Assembly: GCA_046295675.1 (NCBI GenBank)
Contig: JBKBMW010000024.1
Span: 1 to 12,128, forward strand
Source of the DNA: JAOAJF01 sp046295675
Lineage (GTDB): Archaea; Micrarchaeota; Micrarchaeia; Anstonellales; Anstonellaceae
Direction of reading: 5' to 3'
DNA: 12,128 nt
How positions within the stretch are numbered: position 1 is the first letter of the stretch; every line of letters begins with the position of its first letter. A program made the position numbers and the translations under genes. Shown here piece after piece: positions 5,483 to 12,128 of this stretch. The notes under the pieces are model-generated. The model did not search any database. It was not told the DNA's origin and saw only the letters and a program-made list of their open reading frames with translations.

Positions 5483-6763
5483 ATGGTCAACTCCTTTAGA
5501 GTAATTGCTAAAATAGGTGGAGGAATACTTCCAGACAAAGAAGCTTTTGAAAGAGCTGCACATTTGGCTTTAGAACAAAAGTTTAATGTTGTAGCAATCT
5601 CTGCAGCTAAAGGAATTACTAAAATGCTCGATTCTGCTTGCACTGAAGCTATTAATAATGAGTTTTCCTCTTTTGAAAAAATCAAGCTCTTGCATGAGAG
5701 CATTTACAAGGATTCAATAAGTTCTCAAATGCATAATCAACTTTATAAAAAACTCAAACACATAAGTCAGGAGCATTCTTTTTCTGATTCTCAAAAGGCA
5801 GCAATAAAATGTTTTGGGGAACAATTTTCTGCATATGTTTTCTCCAAACTCTCTGGCTTTAAATTACTTCTTCCAGAAAAAATACAGATAGGGGCAAAAG
5901 GAAGTTATCTTGAGGCAGTAGCAGATGGGAAAAATTTCAACTATTCTCTTTTTAATGGTAAAAATGCAGTGGTTGCTGGTTATTATGGAGTGGATAATGG
6001 AGAAATAAAACTTTTTGGAAGAAGTGGAACTGATTATACTGCTGCTTTTTTAGCAAAAATGTTAGGTGCACCTGAGATCTATTTTTTTAAGGAAGTAGAT
6101 GGGTACATGACTGCAAATCCAAAAATAGTAAAAAATGCCAAGTTAAGATATTGGATGGATTATAACGAGGTAAAACTGCTTGGAAATTCAGGAAGTGAAA
6201 TAATACATCCAGGGGTGGCAAAGCTTTTGGAAGATACTTCTATCATCTCTTTTATAAAAAATTTTTATAAACCAAACAAAAATGGCACAAGGATAAGCAG
6301 CAGAAAACCAAATGGCTATGATGGTTTTTCTATAGCAAACAAAGAAACTGCACTTTTATCGATTGAGGATATCAAAATGGCACAAGCACCAAATTATGCA
6401 GCAGATGTATTTGGAAAAATAGGAAAAGAGAATATAAATATAGAAATAATTGGAACTGCTCAAACATCACTTTCCTTTACCACAAGCAGGGAAGATGGAA
6501 GAAAAGCATATAATATTATAACAAAAGCAGGATATACTAATGCAATATTTAATGAAGATGTTTCACTTATATCGGTTGTTGGAGATATCCTTGATTTTCC
6601 ACTTCTTTTGAAAAAAACCTTCCAGATAATATTTGAAGGAAATTACAAAGTACATCTTCTTTCTCAAGCACAAAGAAGCCCTGCTCTTTCAATAGTAGTG
6701 GATGAATTTCAAACAAATGAAATAGTAAATAAATTGCACGATTCTTTAATGAGGAATGCTTGA
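5483..6763 (+). CDS. lysC: Aspartate kinase with C-terminal ACT region
   Basis: The enzyme phosphorylates L-aspartate with ATP, the committed step toward lysine, threonine and methionine. The 426 residues are close to the usual size. The kinase domain runs to about residue 285: KIGGGIL at 10-16 replaces the common KFGGTS, SAAKG at 40-44 corresponds to the usual SAMxG, GE is at 112-113, FGRSGTDYTAAFLA at 178-191 is the ATP/aspartate signature, and KEVDGYMTANPKI, the HPG at 242-244 and NGTRIS near 267 follow. Residues 288-426 fit a pair of ACT domains, the usual site of feedback inhibition by lysine or threonine; which one cannot be told. The divergence at KIGGGIL could affect activity but keeps the lysine and glycines. 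The last base of its TGA is the first base of the lysA ATG. Confidence 0.92.
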   Translation: MVNSFRVIAKIGGGILPDKEAFERAAHLALEQKFNVVAISAAKGITKMLDSACTEAINNEFSSFEKIKLLHESIYKDSISSQMHNQLYKKLKHISQEHSFSDSQKAAIKCFGEQFSAYVFSKLSGFKLLLPEKIQIGAKGSYLEAVADGKNFNYSLFNGKNAVVAGYYGVDNGEIKLFGRSGTDYTAAFLAKMLGAPEIYFFKEVDGYMTANPKIVKNAKLRYWMDYNEVKLLGNSGSEIIHPGVAKLLEDTSIISFIKNFYKPNKNGTRISSRKPNGYDGFSIANKETALLSIEDIKMAQAPNYAADVFGKIGKENINIEIIGTAQTSLSFTTSREDGRKAYNIITKAGYTNAIFNEDVSLISVVGDILDFPLLLKKTFQIIFEGNYKVHLLSQAQRSPALSIVVDEFQTNEIVNKLHDSLMRNA

Positions 6764-8055
6764 TGCTACTCCCACCTTTGTCTTCTAATTCTCAGAATCT
6801 ACTTATAGGTAATTTCTATATCTCTGAGCTTTATTCAAAATTTGGACCAGGTCCTATTTATGTGTATGATGCAAATCAAATAATAAAGAATTATGAAAAC
6901 TTAAAAAGAGCTTTTTCAAATGAAAAATTTAAAACAAGAATCTATTTTGCCATTAAGGCAAATTCCAATCCACACATTATAAAATTATTAGCAAAAAGAG
7001 GAGCAGGTGCTGATTGTTCAAATCTAAATGAAATAAAAATAGCTCAATTAAGCGGCATACAAAAAGAAAAGATTCTTTATTCTGGCAACAACAATCCAAA
7101 AGCAGAGTTGGAATATGCAATAAAAAACAGCATATCAACAAATTTTGATTCACTTTCTCTTTTTGAGATGGTTGCAAATAAAAAAGAAATAAAAAATATT
7201 GTTGTTAGTTTTAGATACAATCCAAAAAATGGTCTTGGTGGACATAAAAAAATAATCACTGGCGGTAAGGCTTCAAAGTTTGGAATTAATGAAAAAGAAA
7301 TATTTAATGCATATAAACTTGCAAAAAAGAAAGGCATAAAAAAATTTGGATTACATATGATGAGTGGTTCAAATACTCTAAAAATTGAACCATTTCTAAA
7401 ACAAATCAAAGAACAACTTAGAGTTGCAGGAAAAATTTCTTCTAAATTAGGAATAGAATTTGAATTTATAGATATTGGCGGTGGTTTTGGAGTTCCCTAT
7501 AGACCAGATGAAAAAGAATTGGATATGGAAAATCTTGGCAAAAAAATTTCTAAAGAATTTTTAAACGGATGCCTTGAAAATAAAATAAAAGCTCCAAATA
7601 GCGAATTTCCTGATTTAATCCTTGAACCTGGAAGAATACTTGTTGCTAATAGTGGGGTCATAATCAGTGAAATTACGAATATAAAAAGTTCAAACTCAAA
7701 AAAGATAGTTGGCTTATATGGTTCTATGGCAATTTTAATGCGCCCTTCACTTTATGATGCATATCATCATATTTATATAGATGGAAAATTAAACGGCAGG
7801 CAACTAAAGATGGATGTGGTTGGGCAGGCTTGCGAATCTTCAGATTACTTTGCAAAGGATAGATTGCTTCCAGCAAATCTCAAAATAGGAGACAAAGTAG
7901 TAATTTGTACTACTGGGGCATATGGATTTTCAATGAGCAACAATTATTGCAATATGTCTCAACCCCCAGAGATTTTAGTGGATGGTAAAAAGATTAAGCT
8001 TATAAGAAAAAGACAAACACTTCAAGAAATGCTTAGAGGAGTAGATTTAAAATAA
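6763..8055 (+). CDS. lysA: Diaminopimelate decarboxylase
   Basis: This PLP enzyme removes CO2 from meso-diaminopimelate to give L-lysine, the last step of the DAP route. Numbering from the ATG at 6763 gives 430 residues. Lys65 in YFAIKANSN binds PLP; HMMSGSN (198-204), the glycine loop IGGGFG (238-243), EPGR (288-291), CESSD (357-361) and GAYGFSMSNNY near 386-396 are the standard active-site motifs. These make DAP decarboxylase more likely than ornithine, arginine or carboxynorspermidine decarboxylases of the same fold. I chose ATG 6763 over the TTG at 6760 because it overlaps the lysC stop as TGATG and has GAGGAA at 6751-6756 as ribosome site. The one-base overlap implies coupled translation. 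dapA, dapB and other pathway genes are absent from the window, so the source of substrate is unknown. Confidence 0.94.
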   Translation: MLLPPLSSNSQNLLIGNFYISELYSKFGPGPIYVYDANQIIKNYENLKRAFSNEKFKTRIYFAIKANSNPHIIKLLAKRGAGADCSNLNEIKIAQLSGIQKEKILYSGNNNPKAELEYAIKNSISTNFDSLSLFEMVANKKEIKNIVVSFRYNPKNGLGGHKKIITGGKASKFGINEKEIFNAYKLAKKKGIKKFGLHMMSGSNTLKIEPFLKQIKEQLRVAGKISSKLGIEFEFIDIGGGFGVPYRPDEKELDMENLGKKISKEFLNGCLENKIKAPNSEFPDLILEPGRILVANSGVIISEITNIKSSNSKKIVGLYGSMAILMRPSLYDAYHHIYIDGKLNGRQLKMDVVGQACESSDYFAKDRLLPANLKIGDKVVICTTGAYGFSMSNNYCNMSQPPEILVDGKKIKLIRKRQTLQEMLRGVDLK

Positions 8056-8063
8056 ACTAAATA

Positions 8064-8639
8064 TTATTTTTGTTTTATAAGAAGATCTATAAAACTTCCA
8101 TTTTTTAGAGAAAGCGTTAAAAGTTTAGGTGGTTTTATTTTAGTTACTATTTCTAAAATAGCAAGCATTACTACCCCATGGCAAAATATAAAAACAACTT
8201 TTCCTTTATATTCCTTTTTTATTTTTTGAAAAATTTTTCTTACTCTTTTTTTTAGTTCAAAATAACTTTCTCCACCTGGAGGAAAATAAACATAATTGCT
8301 TAATTCTCCATTAGAATAAGGCATAAAAAATTTCGGATATAATTTTTTTATTTTTGTTGCATTTTTTCCAGACCATTTACCAAAATCCTGTTCTTCTAAT
8401 TCTTTTACAATCTCTGCTTTAAGTTTGTATTTTTTCTCAAAATAATAGGCTGTTTGTCTTGCTCTTTTTAGAGGGGAGGACAAGATGATATCTGGTTTTA
8501 AAGAAAAATTCATGGCTATCTTTTTAGCTTGTTCTCTTCCTTTTTTTGTTAGTTCAGAATCTATCTTACTTCCATTCATAAGGTGCTTCTTATTCCCAGA
8601 TGCAACTGCATGCCTAAAAAAAATTAAACGAGTAAGCAT
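8064..8639 (-). CDS. Histidine phosphatase family protein (phosphoglycerate mutase-like)
   Basis: This 191-residue protein belongs to the branch of histidine phosphatases that forms a phosphohistidine intermediate. It has FFRHAVASGN at the N-terminus (catalytic His10, with Arg9), SSPLKRARQTA with Arg59, the acid in ELEEQDFGKWSG (Glu82 or Glu83), and the second histidine, His154, in IFCHGVVM. The usual RHG is RHA here, a common variant. Substrate cannot be predicted: the family includes phosphoglycerate mutases, alpha-ribazole phosphatases and broad phosphatases, and the length suggests a phosphatase rather than a full mutase. The ATG is firmly supported by GAGGTGA six bases upstream. It converges on lysA with an 8-base gap and diverges from EF-2, so it is unlikely to share transcription with either. 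Confidence 0.93.
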   Translation of the reverse strand: MLTRLIFFRHAVASGNKKHLMNGSKIDSELTKKGREQAKKIAMNFSLKPDIILSSPLKRARQTAYYFEKKYKLKAEIVKELEEQDFGKWSGKNATKIKKLYPKFFMPYSNGELSNYVYFPPGGESYFELKKRVRKIFQKIKKEYKGKVVFIFCHGVVMLAILEIVTKIKPPKLLTLSLKNGSFIDLLIKQK

Positions 8640-8643
8640 AAAT

Positions 8644-8650
8644 TCACCTC
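8644..8650 (-). promoter_or_regulatory. Canonical Shine-Dalgarno site of the histidine phosphatase
   Basis: On the minus strand this reads GAGGTGA, a perfect complement to the 3' end of archaeal 16S rRNA, four bases before the ATG triplet region (AATTT spacer). It fixes the start codon and shows that the organism uses Shine-Dalgarno initiation alongside leaderless genes. TATATA about ten bases further upstream is too close to be this gene's promoter. Confidence 0.75.
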
Positions 8651-8817
8651 TTAAGTATATAATTATAGAGTTAAATTAAATAAAATAGACTCAAAAGAAT
8701 AAAAAAGTTTACTAAAAAGAATCACAAAATAAGAAGTTGACATAAATAAAAATCATCAATCAAATTGTAAATAAAATTAGAAAACTTTTAGCAGATAAAA
8801 AGAGAAGTTATTTAAAG

Positions 8818-8859
8818 ATATTTTTTCAAAAATATTTTATCAACTCCTTAGAGGAAGTT
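8818..8859 (+). promoter_or_regulatory. Two adjacent inverted repeats in the EF-2 upstream region
   Basis: ATATTTTT (8818-8825) and AAAAATAT (8828-8835) form a perfect AT palindrome around TC. Directly after it, AACTCCT (8842-8848) can pair with AGG-A-AGTT (8852-8859) as a seven-pair stem with a bulged A and a TAG loop. The first could be an operator or part of the promoter. The second would lie in the EF-2 leader if transcription starts near 8838, about 25 bases after an AT box at 8809-8815. These assignments are inference; the symmetry itself is seen. Confidence 0.35.
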
Positions 8860-8898
8860 AGAATTTAGAATTTAAAAAATTTAAAAAGAGGATTTTTT

Positions 8899-11091
8899 AT
8901 GGTAAGAAAAGAATATGTAGTGGAAGAAGTACAAAAAATGATGGGCAATTTAAAAAATGTCCGAAACATCGCTATTTGTGCACATGTTGATCATGGAAAA
9001 ACTACCTTAACTGATTCCTTAGTTGCAAGAGCAGGTTTGATTTCAAAAGAAACTGCCGGGGAGCAAAGAGTAATGGATTTTGACGAGCAGGAACAAGCTA
9101 GGGGCATTACTATTAAAGCAGCTAATATTTCTTTAGCATTTCAATTAAATGGTATGGATTATTTGATTAATCTAATTGATACTCCTGGTCATGTTGACTT
9201 TGGAGGGCATGTTACAAGAGCAATGCGAGCAGTAGATGGAATAATCCTTGTAGTGGATGCAGTAGAGGGGGTAATGCCCCAAACCGAAACTGTCTTGCGC
9301 CAAGCATTAAAAGAAAAAGCTAAGCCAACAGTGTTTATTAACAAAATTGACAGACTAATAAATGAGTTAAAACTTGATGATCAACAAATGCAACAGCGTC
9401 TTTTAAAAATTATTACTTATGTCAACAAGCTTATAAGTCAATACTCTCCTCCAGAATTCAAAAACGATTGGCAGATTGATGTAAAAAAAGGCAACATTGC
9501 CTTTGGCTCTGCTTTTCAAAAATGGGCTCTTTCTTTGGTTGGCATGCAAAAATTTGGAATAAAATTTTCAGATATAATCGCCATGTGTAAAGAAGGAAAA
9601 ACAAAAGAGTTGGTGAGCAAATCCCCTTTAGATGAGGTTCTTCTTGAAATGATTGTAGCTCATCTTCCATCTCCTGATGTCGCCCAAAAATATAGAATAC
9701 CAACTATCTGGAAAGGAGAGCTTGAATCAGAAGATGGAAAGGCATTGTTAAATTGTGATCCAAATTACAGAACAATAGGAGTATGTATAGGTGTGGTGAA
9801 CGATCCACATGCAGGAGAGGTAGCAATAGTAAGATTGTTTTCTGGAAAAGTTAAAAAATCCGATATGCTTCATTTAGCTTCAAAATTTCGAGAAGAGAAA
9901 GTCCAGCAGGTTGCAATCTATATGGGCCCAGACAGAGTAATGGTAGATAATGTTATTGCTGGAAATATTGTAGGAATCGTTGGACTAAAAGATGTCTATG
10001 TTGGAGAAACAGTTTCCACCGGACCAGTTGAACCCTTTGAACAAATCAAGCATTATTCTGAACCTGTGGTTACAAAATCAATTGAAGCAAAAGACTCAAA
10101 AGATTTGGCAAAATTGATTAATGCTTTAAGGGCATTAGCTAAAGAAGATCCTACTTTAAAAGTAGAATTAAATCAAGAAACAGGCGAGCATCTTATCTCG
10201 GGAATGGGGGAACTTCATTTAGAAATTATTGAATATAAAATAGTAAAAGAAAAAGGAATTGAAATTGTTACCTCTCCCCCTATAGTAGTTTATCATGAAA
10301 TATTAACTGGAAAAATAACTCAAGCAATAGAAGGAAAATCACCAAATAAACACACAAAGCTTTATTTTATAGTAGAACCATTAGAGCGAGAAGTTTTTGA
10401 GGCTATAATAAATGGAGAAATTCCTGAAGGAAGACCAAAAGGAAAGCAATTAGTAGAAAAACTTGTAGAATGCAAAATGCCTAGAGAGCATGCCAAATCA
10501 GTAGTGGATATTTACAACAAAAATGTTTTAATAAATGATACCAGAGGTATTCAGTATCTAAACGAAATCATGGAAATGGTAATTCAAGGTTTTGAGGATG
10601 CAATGAATAAAGGTCCACTTGCATGGGAAAAAGTAGTGGGCACAAAGGTAAGATTAGTAGATGCATTAATTCATGAGGATCCTGTACATCGAGGTCCTGC
10701 TCAAATTGTACCAGCTACAAGAAGGCCTATCTATGCTGGGCTTTTGATGGCAGGTATGACCTTACAAGAGCCAAAACAAAGAGTTACTATTTTAATCCCA
10801 CAGGAATATCTATCAGAAGTAATCACTCTTGTTCAAGGAAGAAGAGGCCAGGTTTTAGACATCCAACAAGAGGGGGAACAAGCAACTGTGGTTGCAAAAA
10901 TTGCTGTTAGCGAGATGTTTGGTTTTTCTGATGCTCTTAGATCAGCAACACAGGGAAGAGCAATTCCTTATCAAGAATATGAGGGCTATGAAAACCTACC
11001 AAAAGAATTGGTGGAAAAAACCATTCAATCTATAAGAAAAAGGAAGGGCTTACCATTAGAAGTTCCAAAACCACAGGAATTTATGGATTAG
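8899..11091 (+). CDS. fusA: Translation elongation factor 2 (aEF-2)
   Basis: aEF-2 is the GTPase that moves tRNA and mRNA through the ribosome after peptide-bond formation. The 730 residues match the archaeal family length. The GTPase motifs are AHVDHGKT (28-35), RGITIKA with Thr71 (68-74), DTPGH (94-98) and NKID (148-151). Domain II, the central domains and the C-terminal EF-2 domains follow without a break. The diphthamide loop reads HEDPVHRGPAQ, with His597 as the residue expected to be modified, so a diphthamide pathway elsewhere in the genome is predicted. The ATG has GAGGA at 8888-8892 six bases upstream, and the N-terminus fits archaeal relatives. A 133-residue unknown gene follows after 49 bases with no clear terminator between. 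This is the best single marker that the DNA is archaeal. Confidence 0.98.
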   Translation: MVRKEYVVEEVQKMMGNLKNVRNIAICAHVDHGKTTLTDSLVARAGLISKETAGEQRVMDFDEQEQARGITIKAANISLAFQLNGMDYLINLIDTPGHVDFGGHVTRAMRAVDGIILVVDAVEGVMPQTETVLRQALKEKAKPTVFINKIDRLINELKLDDQQMQQRLLKIITYVNKLISQYSPPEFKNDWQIDVKKGNIAFGSAFQKWALSLVGMQKFGIKFSDIIAMCKEGKTKELVSKSPLDEVLLEMIVAHLPSPDVAQKYRIPTIWKGELESEDGKALLNCDPNYRTIGVCIGVVNDPHAGEVAIVRLFSGKVKKSDMLHLASKFREEKVQQVAIYMGPDRVMVDNVIAGNIVGIVGLKDVYVGETVSTGPVEPFEQIKHYSEPVVTKSIEAKDSKDLAKLINALRALAKEDPTLKVELNQETGEHLISGMGELHLEIIEYKIVKEKGIEIVTSPPIVVYHEILTGKITQAIEGKSPNKHTKLYFIVEPLEREVFEAIINGEIPEGRPKGKQLVEKLVECKMPREHAKSVVDIYNKNVLINDTRGIQYLNEIMEMVIQGFEDAMNKGPLAWEKVVGTKVRLVDALIHEDPVHRGPAQIVPATRRPIYAGLLMAGMTLQEPKQRVTILIPQEYLSEVITLVQGRRGQVLDIQQEGEQATVVAKIAVSEMFGFSDALRSATQGRAIPYQEYEGYENLPKELVEKTIQSIRKRKGLPLEVPKPQEFMD

Positions 11092-11140
11092 TTTAAACAT
11101 TTTAAATGCTATTGCTTTTGGTGTGGAAGAGGGAGTATGG

Positions 11141-11542
11141 ATGATAAATAGAGAAATTGCAAATAAGAACATTATATTGAAAATGAAAAATCTTACAGGT
11201 AATATACGATTTATAGATGCTTATGTGAATTCAGTAAGCAAATCCAAATTTTTTTCAAAATTTTTGGGGGAAAAAATCGGAGAAATTCGTTTACATTCAA
11301 ATACTTATTCCCAACCACTACCTCTATTTGATCAAGCCTTTTCCAAACTACCTTCTTTTGTTGAAAAATTATTGAGAGCAAATATAAGAAAAACCATCCT
11401 CGATAAAAATGATTTTATATCTTTTAGTTTATCAATCAGAGGGATAAAAGAAGAGCTTAAAGAAACAAATATAACTAATTTTAAATTAAAAATTTATTCT
11501 CCATCTGGAATTTTAGTGCTTTCATATTCTTTAAATAGATAA
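11141..11542 (+). CDS. Unrecognised 133-residue protein downstream of EF-2
   Basis: I do not recognise this protein. It has no membrane segment or signal peptide, and the composition is basic and Ser/Asn/Leu/Ile-rich. An N-terminal part with charged helices is followed by probable strands near the C-terminus (FKLKIYSPSGILVLSYSLNR). There are no cysteine or histidine clusters to suggest metal binding. I chose the ATG at 11141 because GAGGGAG lies five bases upstream; a GTG at 11123 in the same frame would add six residues but would place that ribosome site inside the gene. It starts 49 bases after EF-2 on the same strand with no evident terminator, so the two may be cotranscribed. It converges with the nucleotidyltransferase at the right edge. 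Confidence 0.65.
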   Translation: MINREIANKNIILKMKNLTGNIRFIDAYVNSVSKSKFFSKFLGEKIGEIRLHSNTYSQPLPLFDQAFSKLPSFVEKLLRANIRKTILDKNDFISFSLSIRGIKEELKETNITNFKLKIYSPSGILVLSYSLNR

Positions 11543-11572
11543 ATTCTGTGGCAAAAGGTTTTTATAAACAAA

Positions 11573-12128
11573 TTAAATCGAAGGGCTAAATCCCTCCACA
11601 ATGGATATTATTTGGTTTATTTTTTCATATTCGTGGGTGTTTCCAACATCTACCCAAAACTCATCTGTAAGGTATGCTTTTAATCTCTTTTTACTACTCA
11701 AAATTCTTGGAAAAACATCTAAAGCAAAATCTTCCTTTTCCTTTATATACTCAAAAATCTCTGGTTCAAAAACATAAATTCCTGTATTTATATAATGACT
11801 AACAGATGGTTTTTCTAAAAACCTATAAATATTTAGTTGTTCATCAAAATTGACCAAGCCATAATCTAATTTTTGTTCTATTTTCTTTAAAACAATTGAG
11901 CCTAGTGATGAATTTTTTTTATGAAAATCAATCAATTTTTTTAGGTTTATATTTGTAAGGTGGTCTCCCATCATGGTTAAAAAAGTTTCATTCACCTCTT
12001 CCTTTAAAGGAAGAATAGAACCAGCAGTATTTAAACTCTCGTTTTCTTCAACAAAATTTATAGAAACACCGAATTTTGAACCATCACCAAAGTAATTTTT
12101 AAAATGTTCTTTCAAATACCCAATGGTA
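11573..12128 (-). CDS. Sugar-phosphate nucleotidyltransferase, N-terminus outside the window
   Basis: This family transfers a nucleotide from an NTP to a sugar 1-phosphate, giving the NDP-sugars used for glycans and glycosylation. The visible part of about 185 residues starts inside the core domain: the frame stays open to the window edge and reads TIGYLKEHFKNYFGDGSKFG, typical of the region after the NTP-binding loop. ESLNTAGSI matches the LGTAG motif with Asn for Gly. MMGDHL carries the metal-binding Asp, and FLEKPS, INTGIYVFEPEIF, DVFPRIL and EFWVDVGNTHEY are family hallmarks. The GGxGTRL loop and the true start lie beyond 12128. No left-handed beta-helix domain follows, so this is the short form, as in GDP-mannose or glucose-1-phosphate nucleotidyltransferases; the exact sugar and base cannot be told. 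Confidence 0.9.
   Translation of the reverse strand, partial: TIGYLKEHFKNYFGDGSKFGVSINFVEENESLNTAGSILPLKEEVNETFLTMMGDHLTNINLKKLIDFHKKNSSLGSIVLKKIEQKLDYGLVNFDEQLNIYRFLEKPSVSHYINTGIYVFEPEIFEYIKEKEDFALDVFPRILSSKKRLKAYLTDEFWVDVGNTHEYEKINQIISIVEGFSPSI

Noticed and set aside
7077..7409. 110-codon minus-strand ORF inside lysA
   Set aside because: lysA carries every active-site motif in its own frame; the opposite frame gives a Phe/Ser-rich shadow.
8064..8093. RHA instead of RHG in the histidine phosphatase as a sign of inactivity
   Set aside because: The RHA variant is common among working members, and Arg9, His10, Arg59, the Glu and His154 are all kept. The coordinates mark the gene's end; the motif is near 8607-8615.
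8640..8898. C/D box guide RNA in the EF-2 upstream region
   Set aside because: A TGATGA-like match exists on the minus strand near 8752-8757, but no D box CTGA lies at a suitable distance.
10660..10720. Loss of the diphthamide site in EF-2
   Set aside because: I checked because some archaeal lineages lack diphthamide, but His597 in the HRGPAQ context is intact and ordinary for archaea.
11555..11569. TATA-like sequence AGGTTTTTATAAAC on the plus strand between two convergent genes
   Set aside because: It fits the archaeal consensus, but nothing coding lies downstream on that strand within the window, and AT-rich DNA gives such matches by chance.
1..12128. CRISPR array, insertion sequence, integrase or duplicated tRNA end
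   Set aside because: I found no regularly spaced repeats, no transposase or recombinase motif and no second copy of the tRNA-Thr 3' end.

Overview
The window looks like a chromosomal segment of an AT-rich archaeon. The clearest marker is a complete archaeal-type translation elongation factor 2 with a GTPase domain and a diphthamide-site motif (His597). Supporting signs are TATA-like boxes of the TTTATAAA/TTTATATA type about 25 nt upstream of genes, two apparently leaderless genes, Shine-Dalgarno sequences of the GAGGTGA/GAGGGAG type, a tRNA gene without an encoded CCA, and a superoxide dismutase with archaeal sequence features. Very high A+T, short spacers and many orphan proteins would suit a DPANN-like or other small-genome archaeon, but the lineage cannot be fixed from this window. 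TGA is used as a stop (end of lysC), so the code appears standard.

Layout. 1-1301: two unrecognised membrane proteins in convergent orientation (4-486 plus, 495-1301 minus). 1302-1542: an AT-rich divergent promoter region. 1543-2136: Fe/Mn superoxide dismutase. 2137-2499: no certain gene, one possible small minus-strand ORF. 2500-2570: tRNA-Thr(CGU). 2571-2904: noncoding, with a nested hairpin and two tiny ORFs. 2905-3789: a NucS-like nuclease joined to a DUF5655-type C-terminus. 3844-4283: a broken type I restriction specificity subunit (hsdS). This tRNA-to-hsdS stretch is the accessory part of the window. 4394-5404: D-2-hydroxyacid dehydrogenase. 5483-8055: aspartate kinase and diaminopimelate decarboxylase, overlapping by one base. 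8064-8639 (minus): histidine phosphatase. 8899-11091: EF-2, followed by an unrecognised 133-residue protein. 11573-12128 (minus): a sugar-phosphate nucleotidyltransferase that runs off the right edge.

How the genes relate. lysC and lysA encode the first and last enzymes of the diaminopimelate route to lysine and look translationally coupled; none of the intermediate enzymes is in the window. The hydroxyacid dehydrogenase has its own leaderless promoter and a terminator, so it is probably a separate unit. The nuclease and the hsdS remnant look like the residue of a defence locus beside a tRNA gene. Three single-base frame breaks in hsdS all fall at homopolymer runs, so decay, phase variation and sequencing error must be told apart. 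I found no CRISPR array, insertion sequence, rRNA or replication origin. I see no convincing wholly new system; the best leads are the homopolymer-broken hsdS beside the nuclease, the alternative hairpins at 2624-2663 and the lysC-lysA pair.
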